From positions 1 through 64,000 of the forward strand of contig NZ_PGVE01000102.1 in assembly GCF_002860255.1 (NCBI RefSeq): 64,000 nucleotides of DNA. Direction: 5' to 3'. A model generated the notes under the pieces. It did not search any database, was not told the origin of the DNA, and saw only the letters and a list, made by a program, of their open reading frames with translations. Position numbers and translations under genes: made by a program. Position 1 is the stretch's first letter. Each line of letters starts with the position of its first letter. The DNA is from Neobacillus cucumis. Its GTDB lineage: Bacteria > Bacillota > Bacilli > Bacillales > Cytobacillaceae. This document shows, in pieces, positions 20,877 to 31,812 of this stretch.

Positions 20877-21509
20877 TTAAATTTCTCTGACAACAATCCT
20901 GGCCCCTTCAACCTTTATCACTTTCACACTAGCATTTTTCCCAATGAACCCCCCTTCACTAACTGCATCTACGCGTTCATTGTTAATAATTATCGTGCCA
21001 GCCGGGCGTAAGATAGTTAAAGTCCGGCCTTCCAGCCCTAGAAGATCTAAACGGTTAATATTTGAGACATACCCATCCTCTTTTCTAGCTGTTTCAGATA
21101 GTACCATCTTATTAAATAAAACCAGTTTCTTTCCAAACGTCTTAATCATCAAAAAGAATACAAAAATAGAGACAGCAATGGCAATTAGAATAGAAACTCC
21201 CATTTGTAAGGCATTTTGACCAGCTAAAAAAAGACTTAAAATTAAGGCTGCCACGCCAAGCGTACCTGATATAGCACCAGGTAAAAAGAATTCCAAAAAA
21301 ATAAGCAGAGTTCCGGCAGCAAATAGAAATAATGTTCCAAATCCTGCTAGTCCTGCTTGAAAGTGACCATAGAAGAAAATGATTAGGGCAAATATCCCTA
21401 TAAAACCCGCAATTCCGAATTTGGCTGAAAAAAGCTCCAACACAATTCCAACTCCTGCAATCGTTAAAAGAACGGTTACAACAACTGGGTTTGTTAAAAT
21501 TTCAATCAT
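20877..21509 (-). CDS. NfeD family membrane protein, short form
   Basis: NfeD proteins sit next to flotillin genes and help organise membrane domains. This one has 210 residues: four to five membrane helices (about 5-125) and a C-terminal OB fold (about 140-205, ending GKNASVKVIKVEGARIVVREI). The ClpP-like protease domain of the long form (B. subtilis YqeZ, over 400 residues) is missing. The ATG at 21507-21509 has GGGGGG six bases upstream; an ATG six codons earlier overlaps that site. Confidence 0.88.
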   Translation of the reverse strand: MIEILTNPVVVTVLLTIAGVGIVLELFSAKFGIAGFIGIFALIIFFYGHFQAGLAGFGTLFLFAAGTLLIFLEFFLPGAISGTLGVAALILSLFLAGQNALQMGVSILIAIAVSIFVFFLMIKTFGKKLVLFNKMVLSETARKEDGYVSNINRLDLLGLEGRTLTILRPAGTIIINNERVDAVSEGGFIGKNASVKVIKVEGARIVVREI

Positions 21510-21584
21510 ACCCTGCCCCCCTTTCATCCATTCTTCCCTTCTCTATCTTTTACGACTAAAGACATAAAAAGTTTCAAATTATAT

Positions 21585-21619
21585 AAAAAGACTGCAGGCA
21601 TTAAAACCTGCAGTCTTTA
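21585..21619 (-). terminator. Intrinsic terminator of rpsU-yqeY
   Basis: A 10-bp perfect stem (AGACTGCAGG with CCTGCAGTCT) has T residues after it on the minus strand. Confidence 0.87.
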
Positions 21620-21630
21620 TGTCAGAATAC

Positions 21631-22077
21631 TTATGAAAGGTGTTGTTGTACAAATTTATTAACGAGCGAACCATCTGCTTTACCTTTAACTTTAGGCATA
21701 ATAGCAGCCATCACTTTTCCCATTTCCGCTTTTGATGTTGCGCCGACTTCAGCGATCGTTTCTTTGACAATCTCTGACAGTTCCTCTTCAGAAAGCTGTT
21801 TCGGTAAATACAGGTCGAGAATCTCAAGCTCTGTACGCAATTTATCAACTAGGTCTTGACGACCAGCCTTATCAAATTCATGGAGGGAGTCTTTGCGTTG
21901 TTTTACTTCGCGAGAAAGGACTGTTAACTCTGCATCTTCGGATAGCTCTTGTGTACTGAGCTTAATCGCTTCATTTTGTATCGAAGCTTTAACCATCCGA
22001 ATAACTGAGAGTTTGTCTTTTTCCTTGTTTTTCATCGCTTGTTTCATATCATTGTTCAAACGCTCGAGAAGACTCAT
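21631..22077 (-). CDS. yqeY: GatB/YqeY domain protein
   Basis: YqeY is a 148-residue helical protein resembling the tRNA-binding tail of GatB. It is thought to act on tRNA or aminoacyl-tRNA, but no reaction is proven. The sequence shows the family features [18 protein letters not shown] and [11 protein letters not shown], and the C-terminal [17 protein letters not shown] segment. It follows rpsU by 15 bases and shares its promoter and terminator. Confidence 0.93.
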   Translation of the reverse strand: MSLLERLNNDMKQAMKNKEKDKLSVIRMVKASIQNEAIKLSTQELSEDAELTVLSREVKQRKDSLHEFDKAGRQDLVDKLRTELEILDLYLPKQLSEEELSEIVKETIAEVGATSKAEMGKVMAAIMPKVKGKADGSLVNKFVQQHLS

Positions 22078-22092
22078 ATATTACACCCTCTC

Positions 22093-22266
22093 TTAAAACT
22101 TACGTTTTCTTGCTGCTTCAGACTTTTTCTTACGTTTTACACTTGGTTTTTCATAAAATTCGCGCTTTCTTGCCTCTTGCAAAGTACCAGTTTTTGATAC
22201 TGTACGTTTGAAGCGACGAAGAGCATCTTCAAGCGATTCGTTTTTACGAACGACGGTTTTAGACAT
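22093..22266 (-). CDS. rpsU: 30S ribosomal protein S21
   Basis: S21 is a 57-residue basic protein of the small subunit platform near the anti-Shine-Dalgarno end of 16S rRNA. The start is the ATG before [11 protein letters not shown], preceded by GGAGGGAAAGAGA. A longer frame upstream of it covers the promoter leader and is not coding. The C-terminal [14 protein letters not shown] is typical. Confidence 0.96.
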   Translation of the reverse strand: MSKTVVRKNESLEDALRRFKRTVSKTGTLQEARKREFYEKPSVKRKKKSEAARKRKF

Positions 22267-22322
22267 TCTCTTTCCCTCCCTCCGAAACACAACACACTTA
22301 CATTCAATCCATGTACCTTGCA

Positions 22323-22351
22323 ATTATAATATAACCTTGAAACAAGGTCAA
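22323..22351 (-). promoter_or_regulatory. SigA promoter of rpsU-yqeY
   Basis: TTGACC, a 17-base spacer and TATAAT are on the minus strand, with an expected start near 22316 and a leader of about 50 bases. Confidence 0.8.
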
Positions 22352-22454
22352 CTTAATTTCACATGATATCTTTAACTTCCTTACAACTTGTCTAAAAAAA
22401 TGGCATGTCCCTTCAGATACCGCCATAGAATTTGAAGAGAGGGGGCCATTATTT

Positions 22455-23396
22455 ATGTTTTACATACTCTTATTTGTACTTTGTATATTATTATTTATTT
22501 TTGGAATGACGATTATAAGATTCGGATTATTTAATTTATCTGCCAATAAATTAAAAACTTGGTTAATTAAACTGACACGCACACCATTGAAAGGAATGTT
22601 AACAGGAACATTTATCACAGCTTTATTGCAGAGCAGCTCAGCAGTAATGGTTATTACAATCGGTTTAATTTCAGCAAGAATTATGACCTTTCCACAATCA
22701 ATCGGTATTATTCTCGGCACCAACATAGGGACGACCTTCAAGACAGAACTAATTACATTTGATATTGATAAAATCCTCGTTCCATTAGCTGTATGTGGTG
22801 CAGGGCTTATTTTGTTTAAAAATAAAAAAGCTAGAAGTATTGGGATGCTTCTTTTTGGGATTGCCTCTGTATTCACCTCGATGAAAGGCTTCGAGCTATT
22901 GGCCCAGCCATTAACAGGCATGCCGTTTATCAATAAATTTATTTTATCAATAAATGACAATATCACTTTAAGCCTGCTGACAGGTACAGTTATCACCTCT
23001 ATTATCCAATCCAGTACAGCGATGACCGGGATTGCGATGGGATTTTTAACTGCCGGCCTGCTCCAGCTTGATGCAGGAATTGCGATTGTCCTTGGGGCAA
23101 ACATTGGTACATGTATAACAGCAGTGATAGCATCAATTGGAGGAGGGAAAGAATCACGATTAGCAGCTTTTGCCCACGTTTGGCTCAATGTATTTGGAGT
23201 ATTACTTTTTATCCCGCTCATACCTTTTTTAACGGAAAATGCCACACTTCTTGCAAGTCAAAAAGATGTTCAACTAGCGCATATCAGTGTAATATTTAAT
23301 GTTGCTACGTCGTTAATTGTCTTACCATTTGCAACAAAGTTCGGCGAGATGATTCTCTTTTTACATGACCGGTCGTCCAAAAAAACGATTACCTAA
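22455..23396 (+). CDS. yqeW: Na/Pi cotransporter family protein YqeW
   Basis: This is a multi-helix membrane protein of the NptA/PNaS sodium-phosphate cotransporter family. The 313 residues contain the family's duplicated core: LLQSSSAVMV (near 55-65) and IIQSSTAMTG (near 178-188), each followed by a GTNIGTT or GANIGTC motif. Substrate and direction are inferred from the family; many members lack a tested function. GAGAGGGGG lies upstream of the ATG. It is divergent from rpsU, and a dispersed repeat begins right after its stop. Confidence 0.85.
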   Translation: MFYILLFVLCILLFIFGMTIIRFGLFNLSANKLKTWLIKLTRTPLKGMLTGTFITALLQSSSAVMVITIGLISARIMTFPQSIGIILGTNIGTTFKTELITFDIDKILVPLAVCGAGLILFKNKKARSIGMLLFGIASVFTSMKGFELLAQPLTGMPFINKFILSINDNITLSLLTGTVITSIIQSSTAMTGIAMGFLTAGLLQLDAGIAIVLGANIGTCITAVIASIGGGKESRLAAFAHVWLNVFGVLLFIPLIPFLTENATLLASQKDVQLAHISVIFNVATSLIVLPFATKFGEMILFLHDRSSKKTIT

Positions 23397-23553
23397 GAAA
23401 AGCGCAAGCGCCTTGACAGCCCCGACAAGCATAAGACGAGCCGGCCGAAAGGTTGCTTTTTAACCTTTTGGACGGATTGGCTGTAGACCATCGAGGGGCT
23501 AGGCGCTGGAACTGGACAATTCTCAAAGTCGAATATTTGTATACTTTCTTATC
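23397..23553. repeat. Dispersed intergenic repeat, copy 2
   Basis: This is the complete copy of the repeat seen at 1-138. It starts directly after the yqeW stop with a short GCGCAAGCGC palindrome, includes the AAAGGTT/AACCTTT hairpin and ends five bases before the mtaB terminator. No coding potential was seen. Confidence 0.82.
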
Positions 23554-23557
23554 TCAT

Positions 23558-23586
23558 AAAAAAAGGACCTAATTTGGTCCTTTTTT
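23558..23586 (-). terminator. Intrinsic terminator of the dnaK operon end (mtaB)
   Basis: AAAAGGACC pairs with GGTCCTTTT and T runs lie on both sides, so it can work for both mtaB and yqeW. Confidence 0.87.
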
Positions 23587-23587
23587 G

Positions 23588-24961
23588 CTATATTGCAGCT
23601 TCTTCTTTGTTAAATACTTCTTCTTTTATAAACGCCGAATCTTCCACAACTTTAACAAATTGTCCTTCATTGTATGGATAACCGGCTTTTGTAATTTTGA
23701 CTTTTACAATTTTTCCAATCATATCTTCTGTTGCTGGAAATACGACTTTTAAGTAATTGTCCGAGTACCCAACATATAGTCCAGTATTAGCTTCTTCCTT
23801 GTATTCTTCTTCTGGAATGACCTCTAATACTTCCCCTTCAAAAAGGGATGCATATTCCTTTGCAAGTTGATCAGAAAGTGAAATTAAGCGGTGAACGCGT
23901 TCATTTTTAACTTCCTCATCTATCTGATCCTCCATCCTAGCTGCAGGGGTACCTGTCCGTTTAGAATATGGGAATACATGAAGCTCAGAGAATTTATGCT
24001 CTTTAATAAAATTATAGGTCTCCATAAACTCTTCCTCTGTTTCTCCAGGGAAACCGACAATAACATCAGAAGTCACCGCAAGTCCTGGAAGAACTTCCTT
24101 GAGCCTGTCTAAGCGTTCCGCAAAGAATTCCATTGTATATTTACGGCGCATACGCTTTAAGACAGTATTGGAACCAGATTGCAGTGGAATATGAAGGTGA
24201 CGTACGATAATATTAGAATGTTTAATCACTTCAATTACTTCATCGCTAATTTGACTCGCTTCAATGGATGAAATTCGAAGTCTTTCTAAACCTTTTACAC
24301 CTGCTTCTAGATCACGAAGCAAGGCAGCAAGATTATAATCTTTCATGTCTTCGCCATAACCGCCAGTGTGAATTCCTGTTAACACAATTTCTCTATAACC
24401 GGCATTAACAAGCTGCTGGGCTTGATGAATGACTTCTTTAGGGTCACGAGACCTCATCAAGCCACGTGCCCAAGGAATAATACAGAAGGTACAAAAATTA
24501 TTACAGCCTTCTTGAATTTTCAACGAAGCACGTGTTCTGTCTGTAAAGGCAGGAACATCCAGTTCTTCATAAACTCGATTTTTCATGATATTACCAACGC
24601 CATTAATCGGCTGTCGTTCTTTTTTAAATTGTTCAATATAATCCAGCATTTTTACACGGTCCTGGGTTCCTACAACAATATCTACGCCAGGAATCGCCAT
24701 GATTTCTGCAGGAGAAGTTTGAGCATAGCATCCGGTTACACAAATAACAGCATCTGGATTCTTACGAACCGCACGCCTTATTACTTGGCGACTTTTCTTA
24801 TCTCCCGTATTTGTTACGGTACAAGTATTGATAATATATACATCGGAAATTGATTCAAAATCAACCCGTTCATAACCTTCTTGTTTAAACAACTGCCAGA
24901 TGGCCTCTGTTTCATAATGGTTTACCTTACACCCAAGTGTATGAAACGCAACTGTTGCCAT
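23588..24961 (-). CDS. mtaB: tRNA t6A37 methylthiotransferase MtaB
   Basis: MtaB (YqeV) adds a methylthio group to t6A at position 37 of tRNAs reading ANN codons. The 457 residues show the N-terminal UPF0004 domain (HTLGCKVNHYETE and further cysteines that hold the auxiliary cluster), the radical SAM motif CNNFCTFC, and a C-terminal TRAM domain. It lies eight bases after rsmE, as in the B. subtilis dnaK operon. Confidence 0.94.
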   Translation of the reverse strand: MATVAFHTLGCKVNHYETEAIWQLFKQEGYERVDFESISDVYIINTCTVTNTGDKKSRQVIRRAVRKNPDAVICVTGCYAQTSPAEIMAIPGVDIVVGTQDRVKMLDYIEQFKKERQPINGVGNIMKNRVYEELDVPAFTDRTRASLKIQEGCNNFCTFCIIPWARGLMRSRDPKEVIHQAQQLVNAGYREIVLTGIHTGGYGEDMKDYNLAALLRDLEAGVKGLERLRISSIEASQISDEVIEVIKHSNIIVRHLHIPLQSGSNTVLKRMRRKYTMEFFAERLDRLKEVLPGLAVTSDVIVGFPGETEEEFMETYNFIKEHKFSELHVFPYSKRTGTPAARMEDQIDEEVKNERVHRLISLSDQLAKEYASLFEGEVLEVIPEEEYKEEANTGLYVGYSDNYLKVVFPATEDMIGKIVKVKITKAGYPYNEGQFVKVVEDSAFIKEEVFNKEEAAI

Positions 24962-24968
24962 TGGATTC

Positions 24969-25718
24969 TCACCTCAATAGTTCAAAATGATAGGAAATAG
25001 CCGCAAGTGAATATAAAGGTGCGGTTTCCGTTCTTAAGATTCGCGGACCTAATCCGCAAAGTTCAAACCCATTTTCCTTTAATTGCTGTACTTCTTCTTC
25101 TGCCAAACCGCCTTCTGGTCCAAAAACTAAAAGGAGGGTTTCGCCTTTTTTCATACTTTTTAAGGTTGAAGAAAGGACAGAGCTCTCACCTTGTCTGCTT
25201 TCTTCCTCATATGCAGCTAATTTATAATCGAAGTCTTTGCTCTTTTTCAGCAAATCTTTAAAGGTCATAGGATGAATAATGTTAGGTAAAACAGTACGGT
25301 GGGATTGTTCTGCAGCTTCTTTTGCAATCTTTTCCCATCTCTCAATTTTTTTTGCTGCTTTTTTTTGATCCCATTTTACCACGGAACGAGCAGCGGAAAA
25401 GGGCAGAAACTGATGGGCACCTAATTCCGTGCCTTTCTGAATAATCCACTCCAGCTTGTCCCCTTTCGGTAACCCACTTGCAATTGTAATTGAAATAGGA
25501 AGCTCGGGACTCTCATCTATCCATTGTACAACGTCTGCAACGACACTTGAATTGGTAATTTCTGAAAGACTGCAAACTGCTTGTTTACCATCTGGGTCAA
25601 CACATATGATTTGGTCACCGATTTGCATTCTCATGACTTTTACAATATGATGACGGTCCTCTTCATCTATGAAAAAGTGATCATCCTTTACTTGTTGTTG
25701 AACAAAGTAGCGTTGCAT
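24969..25718 (-). CDS. rsmE: 16S rRNA m3U1498 methyltransferase RsmE
   Basis: RsmE methylates N3 of U1498 in 16S rRNA. The 249 residues have an N-terminal PUA-like domain and a SPOUT (knotted) methyltransferase domain with LVFGPEGGLAEEE and GLGPRILRTETA. The ATG at 25716-25718 has AGAGAGGTG six bases upstream; a GTG three codons earlier overlaps this site. Confidence 0.94.
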   Translation of the reverse strand: MQRYFVQQQVKDDHFFIDEEDRHHIVKVMRMQIGDQIICVDPDGKQAVCSLSEITNSSVVADVVQWIDESPELPISITIASGLPKGDKLEWIIQKGTELGAHQFLPFSAARSVVKWDQKKAAKKIERWEKIAKEAAEQSHRTVLPNIIHPMTFKDLLKKSKDFDYKLAAYEEESRQGESSVLSSTLKSMKKGETLLLVFGPEGGLAEEEVQQLKENGFELCGLGPRILRTETAPLYSLAAISYHFELLR

Positions 25719-25782
25719 ACATTGCACCTCTCTAAAAACAAATTACTCTTTATTTTACTACTTTAAGGGTATAAAGAAAATA

Positions 25783-25809
25783 AAAAGGGGTTCTATCCAC
25801 CCCTTTTTT
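25783..25809 (-). terminator. Hairpin with T run between prmA and rsmE
   Basis: A stem of about ten pairs (AAAAAGGGGT with ACCCCTTTTT) would end part of the heat-shock transcript after prmA. Confidence 0.72.
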
Positions 25810-25814
25810 AGTCA

Positions 25815-26756
25815 TTATTTCCTTTTTGCAATAATCGCAACCCAATCTTCCATTAGAATGGTTTCAACAATTTCAAAACCAGAATCAATTAGAGCATCTT
25901 TCACTAAATCTTTTTTAGGCTGGATAATTCCAGACGCTATAAAAGAGCCTCCCGGTTTTACCACACGAGCAACATCATCAGTGAATCGTAAAATAACTTC
26001 CGCTAATATGTTTGCAACAATTACATCAGCTGAATTTTCTTCTACACCGTCTAAAAGATTGTTTTGTGCAACAACAACGCACTCATTGACCTTATTTAGT
26101 TTAATATTAAGTTTGGCAGATGCAACTGCTACTTCATCAAGATCATAGGCCCTAACGTCTTCCGCACCTAGCATAGCAGCTGCGATAGTAAGCACTCCTG
26201 AGCCTGTCCCTACGTCAATTACCCGGTCACCAGGACGTACGGTCTTTTCTAATGCTTGAATACACATAACTGTTGTTGGATGTGTTCCTGTGCCAAAGGC
26301 CATTCCTGGATCCAATTCGATGATTAATTCATCACTGCTAACAGGTTCATAAATCTCCCATGTTGGCACAATCGTGAATTTTTCAGATATTTTCACTGGA
26401 TTATAATATTTTTTCCAAGCTGTAGCCCATTCTTCTTCATTTACTTCACTGATGGTTACTTGGTTTAACCCTAAATCGATATCATGAAGAATAAGATTGT
26501 TAATCGATTCTTTGATTGCCTCGACCGTTTCCCCCAGAAAACTGTTAACAGGTAAATAGGCTTTAATAATGACGCCTTCTTCGGGATAATCATCTGGATT
26601 AAGTTGGTAGATTTCTCCGAATTGATCTTCCCTTTCCTTCGTCAAATCAAATGGATCTTCTATGACTACACCGCTCGCCCCGGCTTCATGCAAAATATTA
26701 GAAATAGGTTCGATCGCCTCGTTTGTTGTGTGGATACTTATTTCTGACCACTTCAT
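25815..26756 (-). CDS. prmA: Ribosomal protein L11 methyltransferase PrmA
   Basis: PrmA trimethylates ribosomal protein L11. The 313 residues contain the N-terminal substrate domain ([14 protein letters not shown]) and a class I methyltransferase domain with [15 protein letters not shown] and NPPY-like VANILAEV. An in-frame ATG five codons upstream sits on the AAGG; the ATG before KWSE fits GGAG at nine bases and the family's start. It follows dnaJ by 17 bases. Confidence 0.95.
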   Translation of the reverse strand: MKWSEISIHTTNEAIEPISNILHEAGASGVVIEDPFDLTKEREDQFGEIYQLNPDDYPEEGVIIKAYLPVNSFLGETVEAIKESINNLILHDIDLGLNQVTISEVNEEEWATAWKKYYNPVKISEKFTIVPTWEIYEPVSSDELIIELDPGMAFGTGTHPTTVMCIQALEKTVRPGDRVIDVGTGSGVLTIAAAMLGAEDVRAYDLDEVAVASAKLNIKLNKVNECVVVAQNNLLDGVEENSADVIVANILAEVILRFTDDVARVVKPGGSFIASGIIQPKKDLVKDALIDSGFEIVETILMEDWVAIIAKRK

Positions 26757-26773
26757 CTCTACCAACTCCATCC

Positions 26774-27910
26774 TTACTCGCTTTTAAAAGCTCTTTTTAC
26801 TTTTGAGAAAAAACTTTCTTCATGATCACCTATTGGTGATGAACCACTTAAATCCGCAAAATCTTTGAGAAGCTGTTTTTGTTTATCTGTCAGCTTCGTT
26901 GGAGTAAGAATACGGACGATTATATACTGATCCCCAACACCATATCCACGAACATTTGGAATACCTTTTCCTTTTAAGCGGAACTTCTTGCCTGTTTGTG
27001 TGCCTGCTGGGATTTTCAGCTTTACTTTGCCTTTTAGAGCAGGAACTTCGATTTCATCCCCTAAAGCAGCTTGAACAAATGTAATTGGCATTTCACAATA
27101 AATATCATCGCCATCTCGTTCAAAAAACTCATGTGGTCGAACATGAAATACTACATAAAGATCGCCGGCTGGACCACCGTTTGTTCCAGCTTCCCCTTGA
27201 CCTGCCATACGCAGCTGCTGGCCATCATCAATTCCTGCAGGAATTTTGATATGGATTTTTTTACGTTTTTGAACTTTTCCATTTCCGCCGCAGGTTGAAC
27301 ATTTATGCTTAATTTCTTTTCCCGTACCATTACAATGATGACATGTACGACGGTTCACAATTCTTCCGAAAGGAGTATTTTGTTCTACATTGATTTGTCC
27401 AGTTCCATGACAATGCTGACAAGTTTCTGGATTTGTTCCAGGCTTAGCACCTGAACCATGACATGTGTCACAAGTTTCTTCTCTTGGAATTTCTATATCG
27501 GTTTCTTTTCCAAACGCCGCTTCTTCAAAAGACACCGTCATCGTATATTGTAAATCAGCACCCTGTCTAGGGGCATTTGGATCACGTCTTCTAGATCCGC
27601 CGCCGCCAAAGAAGGTATTAAAAATATCCTCAAATCCTCCAAAACCGCCGCCGCCAAAGTCAGCGCCGCCAAAACCACCGAAACCTTGGTTAGGATCAGT
27701 ATGTCCGAATTGATCATAATGGGCCTTCTTTTGGTCATCACTCAATACTTCATATGCTTCCGCAATTTCTTTAAATTTATCAGCAGCATCTGGCTCTTTG
27801 TTGATATCCGGATGATACTGTTTAGATAGTTTACGATAGGCTTTTTTTATTTCATCCTTAGAAGCACTTTTACTTACACCCAGTACTTCATAGTAATCCC
27901 GTTTACTCAT
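26774..27910 (-). CDS. dnaJ: Chaperone DnaJ
   Basis: DnaJ stimulates the ATPase of DnaK and delivers unfolded clients. The 378 residues comprise the J domain with YHPDINK (HPD motif), a Gly/Phe-rich linker (about 75-110), the zinc domain with four CxxCxGxG repeats ([32 protein letters not shown]) and the C-terminal substrate domain. It belongs to the hrcA operon. Confidence 0.97.
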   Translation of the reverse strand: MSKRDYYEVLGVSKSASKDEIKKAYRKLSKQYHPDINKEPDAADKFKEIAEAYEVLSDDQKKAHYDQFGHTDPNQGFGGFGGADFGGGGFGGFEDIFNTFFGGGGSRRRDPNAPRQGADLQYTMTVSFEEAAFGKETDIEIPREETCDTCHGSGAKPGTNPETCQHCHGTGQINVEQNTPFGRIVNRRTCHHCNGTGKEIKHKCSTCGGNGKVQKRKKIHIKIPAGIDDGQQLRMAGQGEAGTNGGPAGDLYVVFHVRPHEFFERDGDDIYCEMPITFVQAALGDEIEVPALKGKVKLKIPAGTQTGKKFRLKGKGIPNVRGYGVGDQYIIVRILTPTKLTDKQKQLLKDFADLSGSSPIGDHEESFFSKVKRAFKSE

Positions 27911-27974
27911 GATTACCCACTCCCGAATCTGTCACATAAAGATTATTCTAACACCCTTTGGAAGGGTATTGCAA

Positions 27975-28014
27975 TAAAAAAGCCAAAGCCTGTAACTCTG
28001 ACTTTGACTTTTTT
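27975..28014 (-). terminator. Hairpin with T run between dnaK and dnaJ
   Basis: AAAAGTCAAAG pairs with CTTTGGCTTTT (one wobble) and is followed by T residues on the minus strand. It lies beyond dnaK and may reduce dnaJ relative to dnaK. Confidence 0.7.
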
Positions 28015-28039
28015 GTAAGAATAAAAATTACTTAAGACT

Positions 28040-28081
28040 TAATTACTGTCTAGCTGCAGCGCCTAGAGGCTTCTGCTTTTC
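28040..28081. repeat. Short remnant of the dispersed repeat family
   Basis: The CTGTCTAGCTGCAGCGCCTAG segment, given here only as a 20-odd base motif by position (28044-28064), resembles the reverse complement of the CTAGGCGCTGGAACTGGAC part of the repeats at 1-138 and 23397-23553. It sits just after the dnaK stop. It is short, so chance similarity is possible. Confidence 0.45.
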
Positions 28082-28085
28082 TATT

Positions 28086-29924
<1,839 letters not shown>

Positions 29925-29941
29925 CTAATAAATATGTAGAA

Positions 29942-30538
29942 TTATTGATTTACTTTAACCATTGAAGGGCGAATCACTCGATCCTTTAATAGATACCCTT
30001 TTTGGAATTCATCAGTAACAATGTTTGAACCAAAATTATCATCTTCTCCCTGCATAACAGCTTGATGCAGGTGTGGGTCAAACTCTTTGCCTACAGCCTC
30101 AATTGGTTCAACGCCTTCTTTTTTCAGTGCCTCAACCATACTGCGGTAAACCATATCCATTCCTTGTAGTAAGGATTTGGTTTGATCATTGTCGGCTTCC
30201 AATTTCATAGCTCTTTCAAAGTTATCTAATGCTGGAAGTAAATCTGTAATCAATTTTTGAGCTCTATATTTTTCGCCCGCTTCTTGATCTAATCTAGTAC
30301 GGCGGCGGAAATTATCAAAATCAGCCTGAAGTCTCAAGATTCGATTGTCTGCTTCTTCCAGCTTCTCCTTAAGCTGCTGGATTTCTTGCAGATATTGGTC
30401 AACAGAATTTACTTCTGTATCTTCTGTTTTTGCCTCATCACTTACAAAAGCTTCACCTGTATTTCCTTCAGTAAGTTCAACTTGTTCAGTACTTTCGATT
30501 TCTACTTCTTCATTAATTGTGTTTTTCTCATTCGTCAA
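29942..30538 (-). CDS. grpE: Nucleotide exchange factor GrpE
   Basis: GrpE releases ADP from DnaK. The 198 residues have an acidic, disordered N-terminus (1-55), a long coiled coil (about 60-100) and the C-terminal head with [12 protein letters not shown] and [16 protein letters not shown]. The start chosen is a TTG preceded by GGGAGGTGA; the in-frame ATG nine codons upstream would put this site within the gene. It is cotranscribed with hrcA. Confidence 0.95.
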   Translation of the reverse strand: MTNEKNTINEEVEIESTEQVELTEGNTGEAFVSDEAKTEDTEVNSVDQYLQEIQQLKEKLEEADNRILRLQADFDNFRRRTRLDQEAGEKYRAQKLITDLLPALDNFERAMKLEADNDQTKSLLQGMDMVYRSMVEALKKEGVEPIEAVGKEFDPHLHQAVMQGEDDNFGSNIVTDEFQKGYLLKDRVIRPSMVKVNQ

Positions 30539-30608
30539 CTTACTCACCTCCCTTAAAGGATTCATTAACTATTATCGCAACTAATATATTACAAGTTACA
30601 AGGAAAAG

Positions 30609-30635
30609 GGGTGAAATGTAAAAGGCATTTCACCC
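30609..30635 (-). other. Stem-loop in the hrcA-grpE spacer
   Basis: A 10-bp perfect stem (GGGTGAAATG with CATTTCACCC) and seven-base loop follow the hrcA stop but lack a T run. In B. subtilis the dnaK operon mRNA is cut between hrcA and grpE, leaving a stem-loop on the hrcA end, and this hairpin fits that role. Confidence 0.6.
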
Positions 30636-30654
30636 TTACTCAATATTACCAGCA

Positions 30655-31686
30655 CTAATTACTTTGATACAATTTTGTTAACACATTGGTCAAGTCTCTG
30701 CTTAAAAATTGAAGCAGACTAATTACGCGTGAATATTCCATTCTTGTAGGTCCTAATATCGCAATCGTTCCTAATTTCTCAACACCTACAGAATAAGAAG
30801 CAGTAATTAAGCTGCAATTATCCATTGCGCTAATATTATTTTCCCTGCCAATCTTAACATGGATTCCAGCTGCTTCGTTTCGAATTAAATTGCTAATCCA
30901 ATCTTCTTGATCAATCATCATCAATAAACTGCGAACCTTCGTAATATCATGAAATTCTGGCTGGCTTAACATATTTGTTTTTCCACCGAAGAATAATTTT
31001 TCTGTTAGCGGCATTTTAAATGACTCAGCGATCGTCTGAAGCATAAAATCGTAATTATGAATATGCTGCCGTAAAAGCATGGCTACTTCTTTGTAAATCT
31101 TGTCATTTAACTCTTCCAGCGGGACTCCGGATAAACGCTCATTAAGGATATTAACTGTTTTTTCAATGTCACTGGCATCCACCATATCTGGTAACGAAAA
31201 AGTTCTGTTTTCCACATGGCCCGTATCCGTTACAAAAATTGCTACAGCTGTCTCCTTATTTAAAGGAATGATTTGTATTTTCTTTAACTTATTAATACTA
31301 ACCGCTGGTCCTAAGACAATAGATGTATAATTAGTTAACTCCGATAAAATTTTTGCGGATTTTTGAATGATGGTTTCAAATTCAAAAATTCTTTCCGCAA
31401 AAATGGATTGAATGATTGAGATATCCTGCTGATTTAACGCTTGAGGCGCGAGTAAATGATCCACATAATACCGGTATCCTTTTTCAGAAGGCACACGTCC
31501 TGAAGAGGTATGTGTCTTTTCGATATATCCTAACTCTTCTAGGTCGGCCATTTCATTTCGAATGGTAGCGGAACTAAAGGAAATTTCCTCTTTTTTCGAC
31601 AAGCTTCTCGAGCCGACTGGTTGGGCAGATCGAATAAAGTCATCAACAATAACCTGAAGAATCAACAATTGACGATCTGTTAGCAA
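30655..31686 (-). CDS. hrcA: Heat-inducible repressor HrcA
   Basis: HrcA represses class I heat-shock genes by binding CIRCE and needs GroEL for activity. The 343 residues have an N-terminal winged helix ([15 protein letters not shown] through [18 protein letters not shown]), a GAF-like domain and an inserted dimerisation part. The start is TTG with GAGGTGATG upstream. The CIRCE element lies just in front, so the operon is autoregulated. Confidence 0.96.
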   Translation of the reverse strand: MLTDRQLLILQVIVDDFIRSAQPVGSRSLSKKEEISFSSATIRNEMADLEELGYIEKTHTSSGRVPSEKGYRYYVDHLLAPQALNQQDISIIQSIFAERIFEFETIIQKSAKILSELTNYTSIVLGPAVSINKLKKIQIIPLNKETAVAIFVTDTGHVENRTFSLPDMVDASDIEKTVNILNERLSGVPLEELNDKIYKEVAMLLRQHIHNYDFMLQTIAESFKMPLTEKLFFGGKTNMLSQPEFHDITKVRSLLMMIDQEDWISNLIRNEAAGIHVKIGRENNISAMDNCSLITASYSVGVEKLGTIAILGPTRMEYSRVISLLQFLSRDLTNVLTKLYQSN

Positions 31687-31701
31687 CGTTCATCACCTCT
31701 G

Positions 31702-31728
31702 TTAGCACTCCTCGTTAACGAGTGCTAA
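31702..31728. promoter_or_regulatory. CIRCE operator of the hrcA-dnaK operon
   Basis: TTAGCACTC, nine bases and GAGTGCTAA form a perfect match to the CIRCE consensus, between the promoter and hrcA. Confidence 0.97.
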
Positions 31729-31740
31729 TTATATTAATAA

Positions 31741-31768
31741 ATTATCAAAAAAAGTGGGATGGTGTCAA
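31741..31768 (-). promoter_or_regulatory. SigA promoter of the hrcA operon
   Basis: TTGACA, a 16-base spacer and GATAAT are on the minus strand. The expected start near 31734 lies just before CIRCE, so HrcA binding would block early transcription. Confidence 0.7.
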
Positions 31769-31812
31769 TCAAAAAGAACCATAAAAAGACATGTTGTCAT
31801 AAAGTGTTTACC

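Noticed and set aside
22460-23245. A 261-codon open frame on the minus strand
   Set aside because: It is fully antisense to yqeW, has no ribosome binding site, and its composition is the mirror of a membrane protein gene.
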